A DNA stretch of 64,000 bases from Thermoflavimicrobium dichotomicum (lineage in GTDB: Bacteria; Bacillota; Bacilli; Thermoactinomycetales; Thermoactinomycetaceae): NCBI RefSeq assembly GCF_900114055.1, contig NZ_FORR01000001.1:248001-312000 (forward strand). Direction: 5' to 3'. Below are positions 24,578 to 33,776 of the stretch, one piece after another. The position numbers were made by a program, and so were the translations under genes. Under the pieces are notes generated by a model. The model ran no database searches and was not told where the DNA came from. It saw nothing but the letters and a program-made list of their open reading frames with translations. How positions within the stretch are numbered: the stretch's first letter is position 1; the number at the start of each line of letters is the position of its first letter.

Positions 24578-24606
24578 AAAAAAGAGGCAACGTAAGGTTA
24601 CCTCTT
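24578..24606 (-). terminator. Terminator of the aldehyde dehydrogenase gene
   Basis: AAGAGGCAAC (24582-24591) pairs with GTTACCTCTT (24597-24606), then TTTTTTAC on the minus strand. The stem nearly touches the stop codon at 24609. Confidence 0.88.
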
Positions 24607-24608
24607 TG

Positions 24609-26039
24609 TTAAATGATTCCACCCACCGATATATATTTGAGTTCCAGATATTCCTCAATACCTGCTTTTCCGCCTTCGCGGCCAATTCCGCTTTCCTTCA
24701 TGCCCCCAAAAGGTGCCTGGGCTGCAGATGGAAGACCATCATTGACACCGACAATGCCATACTCAAGCGCTTCTGCAACACGAAATGCCCGTGCCAGGTC
24801 TTTTGTAAACAGATAAGCCGCCAATCCATAAGGGGTATGATTTGCTTTTTGAATCACCTCTTTTTCTTCTTCAAAAGTTTGGATGGGGGCTACAGGTCCA
24901 AACGTTTCCTCTTGTTGAATCAGCATTTCATCCGTTACATGACAAAGTACCGTTGGCTCATAATATAAATGACCGCCGATACGCTTACCACCTGTAACGA
25001 GTTTAGCTCCTTTGGCGATCGCATCCTGTACATGCTTGTTGACCTTTTCCAATGCTTGCTCATTGATGAGCGGTCCAATATCCACCTCGCCGCTTAAGCC
25101 ATCGCCCACTTTCAGTTGTTGTACTTTCTTGGCAAACACTTCGACAAAGTCGTCAGCAATCTGTTCATGTACATAGATTCGATTGGTACAAATACACGTC
25201 TGTCCTGCATTTCTGAATTTGCTGGCTAATAATTGTTCTGCGGCCGTGTCGATATCCGCATCCTCAAAGATAATAAAAGGAGCATGACCTCCAAGCTCCA
25301 AACTGATTTTTTTCACTGTATCCGCAGCTTGTCTCATAACCAGTTTTCCTACTTCAGTCGATCCAGTAAATGTTACTTTACGCACACGTGGATCAGATAG
25401 CAGGACTTGTCCAATCGCTTGCGGATCCTTACCCGTTACCAGATTGACAACTCCAGCTGGTACACCTGCTTCAATAAAAATTTCCATTAACTTGCATGCC
25501 GTAAGAGGTGTCTCCTCAGCTGGCTTAATGACCATGGTACATCCAGCAGCCAGTGCAGGAGCGAGTTTACGTGTAATCATGGCCGCTGGGAAATTCCAAG
25601 GAGTAATTGCAGCGACTACACCAACAGGCTGGCGTAAAACCATGAGTCGTTTTGCCGGATGCGAAGCAGGAATGATCTCCCCATAAATTCGTTTCGCTTC
25701 TTCCGCATACCACTCAACAAAGTCAGCCGCATACATGATTTCTCCCTTTGCTTCAGTTAATGGTTTTCCTTGCTCTAACGTCAATACGCGAGCCAATTCA
25801 TCGATGCGCTCTCGCATCAGGACACATGCTTTATGTAAAATATTCGCTCGTTCCTTAGCTGTTTTTGCCGCCCAAACAGGAAATGCTCTATCTGCTGCAT
25901 CAATTGCCTTTATGGCATCATCTGCAGAACCATCCGCAACTGTACCGATCACTTCACCATTTGCTGGGTTTGTTACCTTAAAAGATTTTTTGTTTATAGC
26001 TGGAACCCATTCCCCATCAATTAAAAGCAAATAATTCAT
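24609..26039 (-). CDS. gabD: NAD(P)-dependent aldehyde dehydrogenase, succinate-semialdehyde type
   Basis: A 476-residue aldehyde dehydrogenase closest to GabD. It has ITPWNFPAAMITRKLAPALAAG, the Rossmann FTGSTEVGK, the general-base LELGGHAP and the catalytic Cys in NAGQTCICTNR, then ETFGPVAPI. It oxidises succinic semialdehyde or a similar aldehyde. GGGAGAGGG precedes the ATG at 26039. It is a single-gene unit inserted in the polysaccharide locus, with its own terminator and no gabT nearby, so its substrate is uncertain. Confidence 0.9.
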   Translation of the reverse strand: MNYLLLIDGEWVPAINKKSFKVTNPANGEVIGTVADGSADDAIKAIDAADRAFPVWAAKTAKERANILHKACVLMRERIDELARVLTLEQGKPLTEAKGEIMYAADFVEWYAEEAKRIYGEIIPASHPAKRLMVLRQPVGVVAAITPWNFPAAMITRKLAPALAAGCTMVIKPAEETPLTACKLMEIFIEAGVPAGVVNLVTGKDPQAIGQVLLSDPRVRKVTFTGSTEVGKLVMRQAADTVKKISLELGGHAPFIIFEDADIDTAAEQLLASKFRNAGQTCICTNRIYVHEQIADDFVEVFAKKVQQLKVGDGLSGEVDIGPLINEQALEKVNKHVQDAIAKGAKLVTGGKRIGGHLYYEPTVLCHVTDEMLIQQEETFGPVAPIQTFEEEKEVIQKANHTPYGLAAYLFTKDLARAFRVAEALEYGIVGVNDGLPSAAQAPFGGMKESGIGREGGKAGIEEYLELKYISVGGII

Positions 26040-26220
26040 GGAACCCTCTCCCTTACACATGGAAAATTTCAAAGGACAGAGCTTTTCAAACAGAAAAACA
26101 TTTGTTATATCATTTCCCGCTAGTGAAAAATCATAACGTATCTTTTTTCTTGCCGGAGATTCCGAATAATTGCCAAAAAACGTTATATTTATATCGAATC
26201 AACTTCATTATAGAAGTCAT

Positions 26221-26328
26221 AGAGGGCATATTTTCGTCACATTCCGTTTGCTATCCAGCAAGAAAGTGATTCTGTCCGCTACAAAGGACATTAATGTGTT
26301 CCTAGACGAAAAATGCCCCTCTTTTTTC
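26221..26328 (+). ncRNA. Candidate structured small RNA with its own terminator
   Basis: On the plus strand AGAGGGCATATTTTCGTC (26221-26238) pairs with GACGAAAAATGCCCCTCT (26305-26322) with two bulges, then six T. Inside lie ACATT/AATGT (26239-26243, 26293-26297), TTGCT/AGCAA with a 4-base loop (26248-26261) and TGTCC/GGACA (26273-26290). No plus-strand gene lies upstream within 6 kb, so this is not a gene's terminator. It could instead be part of the gabD leader in the other orientation. Confidence 0.5.
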
Positions 26329-26373
26329 ATCCCATTTTTGTATAATCAACACCACTATCTCCCGAAGGATCTC

Positions 26374-27483
26374 CTATTTTGAAAGCAAAATCCGATATAA
26401 TTCCAATAGTTTATTTTCTTCAACCTGCCAATTATAAACCTCTTCATGCGCTTTTCTTCCATTTTGACCCATCTTTTTTCGGAGTGAGGAGTCAGAGAGC
26501 AAACGAGTCACTTTATCAGCCATTTCCTCCGGATTAAGTGGGTCAACTGTAAATCCAGATTGGCTTGTTTCTACAATCTCTTTCCACTGTGGAAAGTTTG
26601 ACGCAACAAGCGGCAAACCCGCAGCCATATATTCAAACATTTTAATCGGTAATGATTCTGGATAGTTTTGTGTTGGATGGAGACAAACCAAGCCCACTTT
26701 TCCTTTGGCTAACCAATGTTTCACTTCTTCAAAAGGAACACGGCCATGTAAATAGACATTTTTTTTCAACAGTTCCTTTTCGTCGCAATCCGCAGGGGCA
26801 ATATGTTGCAGAGGGCCGACCAAGTGAAGCTCCGCATTTAATTCTCTCGGAATATAATCCATCATCTGAATCATTTCCCGATACCCTCGCAGATAAGAAA
26901 TACCCCCTATATATAAAATGATGTTTTTCTCATTTTCATCGCGATCCACTTTAGGCATAGCCAAAGGGTAATTTTTGATCACAGTGACTTGCTTGGCGGT
27001 CTGAAATTGATTGGCAATCGGCTCCGTTGCTGTAATGACTGCAGCAAGTTTTCGAGCCCATCTCTTTTCAATCCAGTGAACCAATCGAGAAAGCGAACCT
27101 CTCAGATAGCCTGGAATCCACATTTTCGTATAAATTTGCTTTGGTAAATCTTCATGTGCATCGTAGATGACCGGCTTGTTTGTTTTTTTGGCCAAGCGAA
27201 CTCCCCATGGGAGAAGCTCGGGATCATGGAAGTGAAAAATATCTGCATGACTCTTTAATGCACGTTCATATAAAATACGCCCATTCTCGAGTCTCTTCCA
27301 TTTTTTTGCATGACGCTTCACGCCAACAATCTTTACACCCTTTTCAAATTTCTCTTCAAAATCAGCTACAGCATGCAATTCCACTTCATATCCAGCTTGC
27401 GCTAAAGATACAGCCTGTTTATGAAAAATTCGCGTATCATCATAAGGGTGAACTGAGCTAAAGATCATGACCTTTTGTGGCAC
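26374..27483 (-). CDS. Glycosyltransferase family 4
   Basis: A 369-residue GT-B glycosyltransferase: VMIFSSVHPYDDTRIFHKQAVSLAQAGYEVELHAV at the start, FHFHDPELLPWGVRLA, YIGGISYLRGYREMIQMM, and the C-terminal PESLPIKMFEYMAAGLPLVASNFPQWKEIV donor-binding region. It adds a sugar during repeat-unit assembly in the cytoplasm. I chose GTG at 27483 because AGGAG lies 8 bases upstream; a GTG at 27492 overlaps that SD. It is the last gene of the large operon running from 36.2 kb. Confidence 0.9.
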   Translation of the reverse strand: MPQKVMIFSSVHPYDDTRIFHKQAVSLAQAGYEVELHAVADFEEKFEKGVKIVGVKRHAKKWKRLENGRILYERALKSHADIFHFHDPELLPWGVRLAKKTNKPVIYDAHEDLPKQIYTKMWIPGYLRGSLSRLVHWIEKRWARKLAAVITATEPIANQFQTAKQVTVIKNYPLAMPKVDRDENEKNIILYIGGISYLRGYREMIQMMDYIPRELNAELHLVGPLQHIAPADCDEKELLKKNVYLHGRVPFEEVKHWLAKGKVGLVCLHPTQNYPESLPIKMFEYMAAGLPLVASNFPQWKEIVETSQSGFTVDPLNPEEMADKVTRLLSDSSLRKKMGQNGRKAHEEVYNWQVEENKLLELYRILLSK

Positions 27484-27505
27484 ATTTCCCACTCCTTTTG
27501 GAGTA

Positions 27506-28906
27506 TCAGTGATTGGCTACCTTTCCTTTCTGCATCTCTCCGATAATAAGCACAGCAAGAGCCATTCCGTAAGTAATCCACATGGGGGTATAATGGATCG
27601 CTGTACTTGGAGCTACTCCTCCACCAAAATAACCGACTAAGGCAATCAAGCAGGAGAAGGCTGCCCATCGCGTAATCGGAGTAACATGTGGAGAAGTTTT
27701 CAATCTGGCCAAATTCCATAAACGCCATAACAACCAAACATATAGAGCCATATAGAAAATAAAAACAATCACACCGAAATTGACAAGTACTTCTGCCCAC
27801 CAGTTATGGATATTTTTCTTGTTTACTTTGGGCGCTTTTTCCATTAACGGTTCAATATTTCCTGCTCCAACTCCCATATAATGGCTTTGTTTGAGAAATT
27901 TCATCCCATTTATCAGTAAATGATAGCGAACTGTAACACTTTCTCCCGTCTTTCCCCTAACTACTTTTTTATCATTTGTATCTTTCGCCATCGCACCCGT
28001 TTTTAAATCTGATATGGCATCAATCGAACTCAAAATTTTGGTCCGCGGATCATAAACGGATTTTTTTACTTGAATCAGTGTTGCACTCATCAAAATAGCC
28101 AGCAATACTCCTGTCAATGTAGCAGCAATAGCGATCATGACATTCCTCTTGGTGATCTTTTCCCGTTCAATCACAAATGGGGTTAAACCGATAAAGAGAA
28201 GAGCTATTGCAGGAATAACTAAAACAGTATTAATCCGTGAACCGGTCCCAATCAAAACATATATAGAAAAAACGGCCGTACCATATAAAAACCATTTTAT
28301 ATTTCGTTTTAGCGGGAGCATAAATAAGGCAGCAACAAGAAATGGCAAAGCAAGTGTAATGCATGTAGCCAAATCATTTTGATTGGTAAATACAGAAGTA
28401 ATGGTATCTGAAGGATATGCTGAATGAGCTACCCGTGAAGAAGGTAAATGAATCCAGGTAATGCTTTCAAAAACAGCAAAATAGACAATAAATCCATAAA
28501 CGCCCAATAAAAGACGTTGAATTCGCCAAAATTTATCTTCAGATGTAAGAAAATATGGAATCGATAAAGTTAATAACAGCATCATGGCAAGAAAAATCAA
28601 ATATCGAATAGCTGCCCCTACACTCACTGCCCATGTAATGGAAAAAATCCCGTATAAGAACCACAAAGCAAAAAATGCAGCATGCCATTGGATTGGCTGT
28701 AAATAAGAAGTATCCAATCCTTTCTGAGTCACCCATCTCCATATCATGCCAAGAGCCAATAAAAGAAAAGCACATCGAAAAAAGGTAAAATTGAAATCCT
28801 CTGTGATCGGAATTCCCAATGATGGACCCAGCAATGCAAAAGCAACCATACAATAAAAGACTGTTTCCAATCGTCCCTGTTTAAGGAACAGAGATCCATT
28901 CACCAT
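27506..28906 (-). CDS. O-antigen ligase / Wzy-type polymerase membrane protein
   Basis: A 466-residue membrane protein with about 12 helices and an external loop containing KFLKQSHYMGVGAGNIEPLM. It is a paralogue of the protein at 2292-3659, with the same FALLGPSLGI opening and a nearly identical HNWWAEVLVNFGVIVF block. It should polymerise flipped repeat units. AAGGTGAG lies 6 bases before the ATG. It lies 22 bases downstream of the flippase gene, in the same operon. Confidence 0.87.
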   Translation of the reverse strand: MVNGSLFLKQGRLETVFYCMVAFALLGPSLGIPITEDFNFTFFRCAFLLLALGMIWRWVTQKGLDTSYLQPIQWHAAFFALWFLYGIFSITWAVSVGAAIRYLIFLAMMLLLTLSIPYFLTSEDKFWRIQRLLLGVYGFIVYFAVFESITWIHLPSSRVAHSAYPSDTITSVFTNQNDLATCITLALPFLVAALFMLPLKRNIKWFLYGTAVFSIYVLIGTGSRINTVLVIPAIALLFIGLTPFVIEREKITKRNVMIAIAATLTGVLLAILMSATLIQVKKSVYDPRTKILSSIDAISDLKTGAMAKDTNDKKVVRGKTGESVTVRYHLLINGMKFLKQSHYMGVGAGNIEPLMEKAPKVNKKNIHNWWAEVLVNFGVIVFIFYMALYVWLLWRLWNLARLKTSPHVTPITRWAAFSCLIALVGYFGGGVAPSTAIHYTPMWITYGMALAVLIIGEMQKGKVANH

Positions 28907-28928
28907 TTCTCACCTTTTTCTTCCTTGA

Positions 28929-30380
28929 TTAATTGAACCATTTTTTGACTCGTGAGAGCTGATTTATTGAAAATAAACCACTCGCAAAAACTGCAACGAT
29001 GGTAATAAAAAGTGCAATGACATAATAGATCCACAGATGAGGCCAATGATGGATTTGAATCCAAGTAATCCCTGCCATTGAACAAAGATAGACCGTAATA
29101 TAGATTAACATGGAACGAAACCGAAAATCCACTGGATATATTTTTTGGTTTTGCCAATAAACAAAAATAATGATGAAAAGATAAGCGATGACATTCATAA
29201 TACAGACAGCCCATAATTCCAAAATGGGAGTCAAAATCAAACAGCCTGACAAGTAAATAATGGCCGCTACCATAAATGCATGGGAAATGGTTCGGGTTTG
29301 TTTATGAATGAGCAATCCTACTCCTACAATCAAATGTAAAACGTTCAAAATGGTACCAAAAGAAAGCATCCAGACATAACGATAGGATTCAAAGTACTCG
29401 GGTTTATTTTGACTTGCTACCCATTGAACCAATGGTTCAATCACAAAGCTCAGACACATGATCGCTAAAGAACCCACAACCAATCCACCTCGACCTACCA
29501 TTCCGTATAAGCGAGGCGCATCTTCTCGATCTTTGATAGATATGGAAAAGGGTCTCCAGGCAAGCTGAAATGGGGCGGTAATAAGAGCAATCACAGAAGC
29601 AAATCGAATCGCTGCTTCATAGACTGCAGCTTTTTCAGGTGATACCATATGGTAGACAATCGGTCTTGAAACCATATTCATCACCCAAAATACCATAAGG
29701 GTCGGTAAAAGGGGCAAACCATATTGTAGCAAATTTTTGAAGTATTGGGTTGGAAATCGTGAGGTAAGCTCTTTACGGTATAAAAAAAGAAGCACGAGCG
29801 CAACGGTTCCCTGGCCTATCAATTGTCCATAGAAGACACCATATAATCCCTGTTTTTCCACCACGACAAAATAAACACTCCATAGAGAAGAGCCAATTAC
29901 ATAACTCATGCTGAAAATGGTAAAAAACCATTTTCGATGCTGATAACGTGAATATGCCAGTAGATGTTGAATGATGATCGCACCCAGTGTCGCAACAATC
30001 GCGATCGAAATAACCCACTGATTTTTTGTGCCAGATGCATATAAAAACATCGATAACGGCCGACTAAACAAAAGAGAGGCAATGATGTAAATCAGGCACA
30101 TCAAACAACTGAAAAAAAGAGTCGCTGATAAATACCCTCTTCTTTCTTTTTGCGTCTTCACATCATGATAGTAAAAAGCAAAAGCGGCATCTGTCCCTAA
30201 CATGGAGAGATAAGTAACCACCAAAGTGAGCGTATTCGTCATCCCCCAATCCGCATATTCCACCTGCTCCATATTTCTTAAAAAAACAGGGAACAAGAGT
30301 AGTCCCACCAACTTGTTCCCCACATTTGCTATTGCAAAAGCTATTGAATCAGAAAATAAGCGTTTAAACAAAGGTTTCAT
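28929..30380 (-). CDS. Polysaccharide flippase (Wzx / MOP family)
   Basis: A 483-residue membrane protein with about 14 hydrophobic helices in the MOP/Wzx pattern, beginning LFKRLFSDSIAFAIANVGNKLVGLLLFPVFLRN. A Wzx flippase moves undecaprenyl-linked repeat units to the outer face for polymerisation by Wzy. TGAGGTG precedes the ATG. It sits between the acetyltransferase and the Wzy gene, a standard arrangement. Confidence 0.9.
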   Translation of the reverse strand: MKPLFKRLFSDSIAFAIANVGNKLVGLLLFPVFLRNMEQVEYADWGMTNTLTLVVTYLSMLGTDAAFAFYYHDVKTQKERRGYLSATLFFSCLMCLIYIIASLLFSRPLSMFLYASGTKNQWVISIAIVATLGAIIIQHLLAYSRYQHRKWFFTIFSMSYVIGSSLWSVYFVVVEKQGLYGVFYGQLIGQGTVALVLLFLYRKELTSRFPTQYFKNLLQYGLPLLPTLMVFWVMNMVSRPIVYHMVSPEKAAVYEAAIRFASVIALITAPFQLAWRPFSISIKDREDAPRLYGMVGRGGLVVGSLAIMCLSFVIEPLVQWVASQNKPEYFESYRYVWMLSFGTILNVLHLIVGVGLLIHKQTRTISHAFMVAAIIYLSGCLILTPILELWAVCIMNVIAYLFIIIFVYWQNQKIYPVDFRFRSMLIYITVYLCSMAGITWIQIHHWPHLWIYYVIALFITIVAVFASGLFSINQLSRVKKWFN

Positions 30381-30422
30381 TTAGGACACCTCAAAAACAA
30401 GATCGGGGGCTCTCTGAAGGGT

Positions 30423-31169
30423 TTATTCCTGATTTTCTAGTTTTTCTCGATCTGGAACATCACGTAAAACCCGTGCAGGCACCCCTACATATACTTTCGC
30501 CGGCTCTGTATCCCGATTGACGACTGCCCCTGCAGCGATGAAGCTTTCTTCGGCTATCATCACGCCAGGCAATAAGATCGAGCCACCGCCAACGCGAGCA
30601 CCTTTTTTGATATGTGCTCCTTTTACATATTTGAAACGTTCTTTCGTTCTTCCCATAAAGTTATCGTTCGTTGTTGTGACTGTAGGTGCAATAAACACCC
30701 GTTCTTCAATCGTTGTATAAGCAGTAATATAGGCATTGGTCTGGATTTTTGTATAAGAGCCGATTTCTACTTGATTTTCTACCGCTACCCCTCGACCAAT
30801 TACCACATTGTTGCCAATCCGACATTTTTCACGTACGGAAGCTTGATCCCCAATCATTACTTCTTTACCAAAGGTACTTCCACGATATAAGACTGTACAC
30901 GCTCCAATCGTGGTTCCGTCGCCGATTTCGAGCGGAGGTAAATCGGGATCAACTTTAACAGTGGAAGCCTTGGCAGGCCGCGGCCAGCGCCCCAATACAC
31001 AGTTATCCGATATATACACATCTGAACCAATAATCGTTCCTGCATGAATGGTTACGTTATTGCCAATGGTAACCCGATCCCCAATAACCACACCTTCTTC
31101 AATGACCGAAAAATGGCCTATTGAAACATTTTCTCCCATTTTTACCGAATCATGAATCATATTCTTCAT
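30423..31169 (-). CDS. wbpD: Sugar N-acetyltransferase, left-handed beta-helix (WbpD/WlbB-like)
   Basis: A 248-residue hexapeptide-repeat acyltransferase. Many I-G-x-x-V/T-x repeats fill residues 10-150, followed by TVTTTNDNFMGRTKERFK and GGGSILLPGVMIAEESFIAAGAVVNRD. The family acetylates the 3-amino group of UDP-GlcNAc(3NH2)A. The neighbouring wbpA, wbpE and wbpB homologues support this. I chose the ATG at 31169 with AAGGCGGG 7 bases upstream; an ATG at 31196 overlaps the previous gene. Confidence 0.88.
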   Translation of the reverse strand: MKNMIHDSVKMGENVSIGHFSVIEEGVVIGDRVTIGNNVTIHAGTIIGSDVYISDNCVLGRWPRPAKASTVKVDPDLPPLEIGDGTTIGACTVLYRGSTFGKEVMIGDQASVREKCRIGNNVVIGRGVAVENQVEIGSYTKIQTNAYITAYTTIEERVFIAPTVTTTNDNFMGRTKERFKYVKGAHIKKGARVGGGSILLPGVMIAEESFIAAGAVVNRDTEPAKVYVGVPARVLRDVPDREKLENQE

Positions 31170-31182
31170 TTTTATACCCGCC

Positions 31183-32496
31183 TTACAGTTTTTCATAATC
31201 TGCCTGGATGTTTTTGATTTCTTTCAATGCATTGCGTGTATCAAAAATGGCTTTTGCATGATCAGCAATCATTTGGTAATCAAAACGACTGTGATCGGTC
31301 GTAATCAGCACCAGATCAGCCTCTTTTAACAAATCAACAGTCAGATCAACCGTTTCGTAAACTTTTCCAGCTACTTTGAATGAAGATATATGTGGATCAC
31401 AAACTGTAATCCTTGCTTGATATTTCTCAAGCATTTCCACAATGGGTAGAACAGGCGATTCACGATAATCGTCAATATCTTTTTTATACGCAACACCCAA
31501 CACCAAAACTTTGGAACCATTCATTGCCTTGCCATAGCGATTCAAGATCTTCATCGCCCGATCAATCACAAATTCTGGCATCGCATTATTGATCTCTCCA
31601 GCTACTTCAATCAGACGGGTATGGTAATTATATTCACGTGCTTTCCAAGTAAGGTAGAATGGATCAATCGGAATGCAATGCCCACCTAAACCAGGTCCTG
31701 GATAAAAAGCCATAAAACCATATGGTTTTGTTTTGGCTGCGTCAATCACTTCCCATACATCAATACCCATTTTATGGCAAAGAATGGCCATTTCATTGGC
31801 TAAACCGATATTGATGTTACGGAAAGTATTTTCAAGGATTTTTTCCATTTCTGCCACTCTTGGGCTGGATACTTCATGAACTTCGCCTTCCAATACGGAA
31901 CGATACAAGGCAGCAGCGACTTTGGTACATTGAGGAGTAACGCCACCCACTACTTTTGGTGTATTCTTCGTATTATATACTTTGTTACCAGGATCCACAC
32001 GTTCAGGTGAATAAGCCAAGTAAAAATCTTTTCCTACTTTCAGACCCGTTTCTTCCAGGATTGGTTTAACAACTTCTTCTGTTGTTCCTGGATACGTTGT
32101 ACTTTCCAGGACAACCAACATGCCTGGATGCAAATATTTCGCAATGCTTTTCGTAGAAGATTCAACATAAGAGATGTTTGGTTGCTGATATTGATCCAGT
32201 GGTGTTGGTACACAAATGGCACATGCATCCACTTCGGAAATCAGGGAATAGTCTGTTGTTGCTTTTAATAACCCTTTTTGGACGAGTTCTTTTAAATCCT
32301 CATCGACAACATCACCAATATAGTTTGTCCCTTCATTAACCATTTGCACCCGATGAGCCTGAATATCAAAGCCAATCACTTTGTACCCTGCTTTTGCTTT
32401 TTCTACCGCAAGAGGCAGTCCTACATATCCCAAACCGATGACACCAATTACCGCTGTTTTATCTTCAATTTTCTCCAATAAAGTCTTTTTCACCAC
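31183..32496 (-). CDS. wbpA: UDP-N-acetylglucosamine 6-dehydrogenase type (WbpA-like)
   Basis: A 437-residue UDP-glucose/GDP-mannose dehydrogenase family enzyme: NAD-binding VIGLGYVGLPLAVEKAKAGY, CVPTPL, ESTTYPGTTEEVV, YSPERVDPGN, the substrate region PGPGLGGHCIPIDPFYL with catalytic Cys, and VLGVAYKKDIDDYRESP. It oxidises C6 of UDP-GlcNAc to UDP-GlcNAcA, the first step towards UDP-GlcNAc(3NAc)A. Start GTG at 32496, or the next GTG at 32493, behind AAGGATGG. Confidence 0.92.
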   Translation of the reverse strand: MVKKTLLEKIEDKTAVIGVIGLGYVGLPLAVEKAKAGYKVIGFDIQAHRVQMVNEGTNYIGDVVDEDLKELVQKGLLKATTDYSLISEVDACAICVPTPLDQYQQPNISYVESSTKSIAKYLHPGMLVVLESTTYPGTTEEVVKPILEETGLKVGKDFYLAYSPERVDPGNKVYNTKNTPKVVGGVTPQCTKVAAALYRSVLEGEVHEVSSPRVAEMEKILENTFRNINIGLANEMAILCHKMGIDVWEVIDAAKTKPYGFMAFYPGPGLGGHCIPIDPFYLTWKAREYNYHTRLIEVAGEINNAMPEFVIDRAMKILNRYGKAMNGSKVLVLGVAYKKDIDDYRESPVLPIVEMLEKYQARITVCDPHISSFKVAGKVYETVDLTVDLLKEADLVLITTDHSRFDYQMIADHAKAIFDTRNALKEIKNIQADYEKL

Positions 32497-32527
32497 AATT
32501 CATCCATCCTTACATAGATAAATTTGA

Positions 32528-33634
32528 TTAACCTTGATAGTAAGACTTAATCGTATCCGCAATATATTGGATGGTCTCATCTTCCAATTCAGCATAAAGA
32601 GGCAATGCAAATGTACGATTCGCCATATATTCAGCATTTGGCAAGCTGCCTTCTGGATAACCCAAATGCTTATACACTTCTTGACGGTGCAGTGGTACCG
32701 GGTAATAAACACCTGTTGAGATTCCTTTATCTTTTAGATACTTCATTAAGTCATCACGTTCTTCCGCCTGAATAATATAGAGATGATAAATATGTTTACG
32801 GTTTTCTGCATGATAAGGAGTAACCACAGGAGTGTCTTTTAAGAGTTCATTATACAAGGCCGCTTTTTGCCGGCGTGCATCATTCCACTGCTCAAGATAG
32901 CGCAACTTCACTCTTAAAATGGCTGCTTGCAACTCATCCAAACGGCTGTTGTATCCAATCATGCTGTGGTAGTATTTCGGATTGCTACCATGTACACGCA
33001 GGATACGAATCTTCTTTGCCAACTCTTCATCATTCGTCACAACCATTCCACCGTCTCCATAGCCACCCAAATTCTTGGTAGGGAAGAAGGAGAAGGTAGC
33101 TGCGTTACCCCAAGCACCGATTTTTCGTCCCTTGTACTCTGCACCAATGGCTTGAGCAGCATCTTCAAGTACAAATAGATCATGTTCTTTGGCAATAGCC
33201 ACAATTTCATCCATATTAGCAGGTTGTCCAAAAATGTGAACAGGAATAATCGCTTTCGTTTTGGACGTGATTTTTTCCCGAATCTGCATTACATCGATGT
33301 TATATGTTTTGGGATCAATATCAACAAATACGGGCGTAGCCCCCAGCTGAGAAATAACCTCTGCTGTAGCAAAGAAAGTAAATGGTGTCGTGATGACCTC
33401 ATCACCAGGGCCAATACCGTAAGCATCTAGAGCCAGTAACAATGCATCCGTTCCATTTGCCACGCCAACTGCATACTTCACTCCACAGAAGTCAGCAATT
33501 TCTTCTTCCAGTGCTTTCACTTCCGGTCCCAAAATATAACGACCTTGATCAAGTACTTGATCAATTGCCTGACGAACTTCTTCACGAATGGTTTGATACT
33601 GTGCTTGTAGATCGATCAACGGGATTTGTTTCAT
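32528..33634 (-). CDS. wbpE: PLP sugar aminotransferase, DegT/DnrJ/EryC1 (WbpE-like)
   Basis: A 368-residue DegT-family aminotransferase. It has the IPLIDLQAQYQTIREEV start, GVANGTDALLLAL, the PLP-contact LEDAAQAIGAEYKG and the Lys that forms the aldimine in FSFFPTKNLGGYGDGG, then RLDELQAAILRVKL. It transaminates the 3-keto-UDP-GlcNAcA made by the WbpB homologue. AAAGGAG lies 9 bases before the ATG. Confidence 0.92.
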   Translation of the reverse strand: MKQIPLIDLQAQYQTIREEVRQAIDQVLDQGRYILGPEVKALEEEIADFCGVKYAVGVANGTDALLLALDAYGIGPGDEVITTPFTFFATAEVISQLGATPVFVDIDPKTYNIDVMQIREKITSKTKAIIPVHIFGQPANMDEIVAIAKEHDLFVLEDAAQAIGAEYKGRKIGAWGNAATFSFFPTKNLGGYGDGGMVVTNDEELAKKIRILRVHGSNPKYYHSMIGYNSRLDELQAAILRVKLRYLEQWNDARRQKAALYNELLKDTPVVTPYHAENRKHIYHLYIIQAEERDDLMKYLKDKGISTGVYYPVPLHRQEVYKHLGYPEGSLPNAEYMANRTFALPLYAELEDETIQYIADTIKSYYQG

Positions 33635-33692
33635 TTTCGGATACTCCTTTTATCTATACTTAGGATTTAGGTTATGAAAGAAAATCGTGATT

Positions 33693-33735
33693 CACTCTTG
33701 AGCTCGTTTTGACCCTGCGGCTCGCTCAAGAAGTG
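33693..33735 (-). other. Intergenic hairpin between wbpB and wbpE
   Basis: CACTCTTGAGC (33693-33703) pairs with GCTCAAGAAGTG (33724-33735) with one bulge and a 20-base loop. There is no T run, so it looks like an mRNA processing or stability element, not a terminator. Confidence 0.5.
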
Positions 33736-33776
33736 GATTCCTTCGTATCTTGATCCACAGACCTGATCCATTTTCC

